A DNA stretch of 7,878 bases from Bryobacterales bacterium (lineage in GTDB: Bacteria; Acidobacteriota; Terriglobia; Bryobacterales; Bryobacteraceae), in the NCBI GenBank assembly GCA_003487005.1, contig DNFG01000379.1, positions 1-7,878 on the forward strand, given 5' to 3'. The number at the start of each line of letters is the position of its first letter. The stretch's first letter is position 1. Positions 6,345 through 7,878 of the stretch are shown here, piece after piece. Both the position numbers and the translations under genes were made by a program. The notes beneath the pieces were generated by a model. The model worked only from the letters and a program-made list of their open reading frames with translations, did no database searches and was not told where the DNA came from.

Positions 6345-7556
6345 ATGCTCTCCCGCCGCAGTCTGCTGCTGGCGCCGCTCACACTGGCGGCCCAGCCGGC
6401 GCCGGTTCGCGCGATCACGCGCGGGCCCCACTTCCACTGGTTCGGTTATTACGACAAGCTCCAGTTCGACCCCGATTCCCGCCGCGTCCTCGGCATGCAG
6501 GTCCGCTTCGAACACCGCTCGCCGCAACCGGACGACGAAATCCGCCTGGGCGTCATCGATCTCCGCGACAACGACCGCTGGACCGAAATCGGCGCCACCA
6601 AAGCCTGGAACTGGCAGCAGGGCTGCATGCTCCAGTGGGTCCCGGGTTCCCGCGACGAAGTCATCTGGAACACCCGCAACGACCGCCAAAAACGCTTCGA
6701 AAGCGTCATTTTGAACCTCAAAAACGGCAAAAAACGCACTCTCCCCAATCCCGTCTACGCCCTCTCCCCTGACGGCCGCTCCGCCATCTACCCCGACTTC
6801 CGCCGCCTCAACGACACCCGCCCCGGCTATGGCTATGCCGGCCTGCCCGACCCCAACGCCGCCGTCCTCGAACCTGACAACGCCGGCCTCTGGCGCATGG
6901 ACCTCCAGTCCGGCAAGAGCGAAATGCTCCTCTCCCTCGCCCGGATCGCCGCCGTCGCCAACCCCCACGAAGAAATGCGCGGCGCCAAGCACTGGTTCAA
7001 CCACCTGCTCTACAACACCGACGGCTCCCGCTTCACCTTCCTCCACCGCTGGCGCGCCCAACGCCACAAGAACAGTTGGTCCACCCGCATGCTCACCGCT
7101 GATCGCGACGGCAACGATCTGTTCGTCATCGACCCCTACGGCCAGACCTCCCACTTCATCTGGCGCGACCCCACCCACATCCTCGCCTGGGCCTGGCACC
7201 CCTCGCACGGAAACCGCTTCTACCTCCTCGAGGACAAAACCGGCAAGGCCGAAGTGATCGGCCGGGACGTCATGACCCGGAACGGCCATTGCACCTACCT
7301 CCCAGGCAATCGCTGGATTCTGAATGACGCCTATCCCGACCGGGATCGGCAGCAGCCTCTCTACCTCTACGAGGTTGCAACAGGGCGCGTGGTGGACTTG
7401 GGCCGTTTTCTGTCACCCCCGGACTACAAGGGTGAGTGGCGCTGCGACCTGCACCCGCGTTTCTCTCCCGATGGCAACTCCGTTGTCATCGATTCCCCGC
7501 ACGGCGGCAACGGCCGTCAGATGTATCTGATCGATATCGCTGGAAAAACACAATGA
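6345..7556 (+). CDS. Exported beta-propeller (TolB/oligogalacturonide-lyase-like) protein
   Basis: The 403-residue protein begins MLSRRSLLLAPLTLAA, a short signal peptide with a twin-arginine-like SRRSLLL, so export is likely, perhaps by Tat. The remainder has repeated propeller-blade text: FGYYDKLQFDPDSRRVLG (33-50), YALSPDGRSAIYPDF (138-152), WFNHLLYNTDGSRFTFLHRW (217-236), HILAWAWHPSHGNRFYLLEDK (278-298), NGHCTYLPGNRWILNDAYPD (313-332) and DLHPRFSPDGNSVVIDSPHG (368-387). The His-containing blades (His220, His315, His370) recall oligogalacturonate lyase (PL22) and related TolB-like propellers, where His residues bind a metal. A lyase role is not proven here and the metal set is not certain. 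I recall similar GYYDK...NWQQG proteins in planctomycete and acidobacterial genomes with no known function. It lies 9 bases after the SIS gene, and its TGA overlaps the next ATG. Confidence 0.75.
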   Translation: MLSRRSLLLAPLTLAAQPAPVRAITRGPHFHWFGYYDKLQFDPDSRRVLGMQVRFEHRSPQPDDEIRLGVIDLRDNDRWTEIGATKAWNWQQGCMLQWVPGSRDEVIWNTRNDRQKRFESVILNLKNGKKRTLPNPVYALSPDGRSAIYPDFRRLNDTRPGYGYAGLPDPNAAVLEPDNAGLWRMDLQSGKSEMLLSLARIAAVANPHEEMRGAKHWFNHLLYNTDGSRFTFLHRWRAQRHKNSWSTRMLTADRDGNDLFVIDPYGQTSHFIWRDPTHILAWAWHPSHGNRFYLLEDKTGKAEVIGRDVMTRNGHCTYLPGNRWILNDAYPDRDRQQPLYLYEVATGRVVDLGRFLSPPDYKGEWRCDLHPRFSPDGNSVVIDSPHGGNGRQMYLIDIAGKTQ

Positions 7557-7878
7557 AACTGAAATCGTTATTGCTTGGATTCGCGCTCTGTCTGACGGCA
7601 GTGGCGCAGGACAAGGTGGTGGGCGGCCCCTACGTCGTCAACGTCACCGGACGCTCCGCCACCATCGGCTGGATCGTCGAAACCGGACAGGCCAAGGTCG
7701 GCGCCGCCCCGGACAAACTCGATCGCGCCGCGCCCATCCTCCGCTCCGAAAAGGTCAGCTTTACCGGCCTGCCCGTGGGCGAAATCGTCCATTACGACGT
7801 CCTGAACGGCCGCCCCGAAGGCAAAGGATTCTTCCGCACTCCCCCCGCCGCCGGCGCCGAAGCCACCTTCGAAGCCCT
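7553..7878 (+). CDS. Exported purple-acid-phosphatase-like phosphoesterase, N-terminal part only
   Basis: The ATG at 7553 overlaps the TGA of the propeller gene (ATGA, 7553-7556), with GGAAA at 7542-7546 as a plausible ribosome site. 108 codons are visible and the frame is open at the window edge, so the gene continues. Residues 1-18 (MKLKSLLLGFALCLTAVA) are a clear Sec signal peptide with an AVA cleavage site. Residues about 22-96 look like a fibronectin type III-like domain (GPYVVNVTGRSATIGWIVET, then VSFTGLPVGEIVHYDVL, then FFRTPP). That order, ending in TPP before a conserved core, is common in bacterial metallophosphoesterases of the purple acid phosphatase type. The metal-binding core is outside the window, so the enzyme call rests on the N-terminus only. 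Any other exported enzyme with this domain remains possible. Confidence 0.6.
   Translation, partial: MKLKSLLLGFALCLTAVAQDKVVGGPYVVNVTGRSATIGWIVETGQAKVGAAPDKLDRAAPILRSEKVSFTGLPVGEIVHYDVLNGRPEGKGFFRTPPAAGAEATFEA

Noticed and set aside
5760..7289. 509-codon open frame antisense to the SIS and propeller genes
   Set aside because: It spans two well-supported plus-strand genes and has the same Gly/Ala/Val/Asp-biased make-up, with no domain recognised. It is a by-product of GC-rich codon use.

Overview
The window is dense, GC-rich bacterial chromosome. Third codon positions are mostly C or G, gaps between genes are short, and GTG and TTG starts occur. The AAA+ ATPase, the small 97-residue protein and the secretin-like protein remind me of Acidobacteriota, perhaps the Bryobacter/Solibacter side. 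That placement rests on memory of family resemblance, not on a search. I see no IS element, phage gene, CRISPR array, tRNA or rRNA, and no gene-free stretch longer than 85 bases.

Region 1 (1-1603, + strand) is a tightly coupled pair: a putatively exported TPR protein (GTG start at 3) and a SirB1/transglutaminase-like protein (TTG start at 947). The second start overlaps the stop of the first. The GTGA at 3-6 suggests that another gene runs into the window from the left.

Region 2 (1646-2317, + strand) holds a small highly charged protein of unknown function and a YggX-type Fe(2+)-trafficking protein, separated by 78 bases.

Region 3 (2314-5218) begins with a minus-strand AAA+ ATPase whose stop codon overlaps the yggX stop inside one CTAG. 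Its start lies 85 bases from a divergent plus-strand gene for an exported secretin-like protein (type II/III secretion or type IV pilus outer-membrane channel family). The channel protein has a helical/TPR-like N-terminus and seems to lack the usual proline/glycine-rich motif near the end of the secretin domain. This divergent pair is the part of the window least covered by textbook descriptions.

Region 4 (5256-7878, + strand) looks like an operon of a two-SIS-domain sugar-phosphate isomerase/deaminase (NagB-II/AgaS/GlmS-C-terminal type, no glutaminase domain), a probably exported beta-propeller protein, and the start of an exported protein with a fibronectin-like N-terminus resembling purple-acid-phosphatase-type phosphoesterases. 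Gaps are 9 bases and a 4-base overlap. One reading is extracellular release of a sugar or sugar phosphate followed by cytoplasmic amino-sugar-phosphate conversion, but that link is inference.

Most of the window reads as housekeeping or lineage-typical genes. I did not find a clear novel system. The best candidates for follow-up are the divergent ATPase/secretin pair and the SIS/propeller/phosphoesterase operon.
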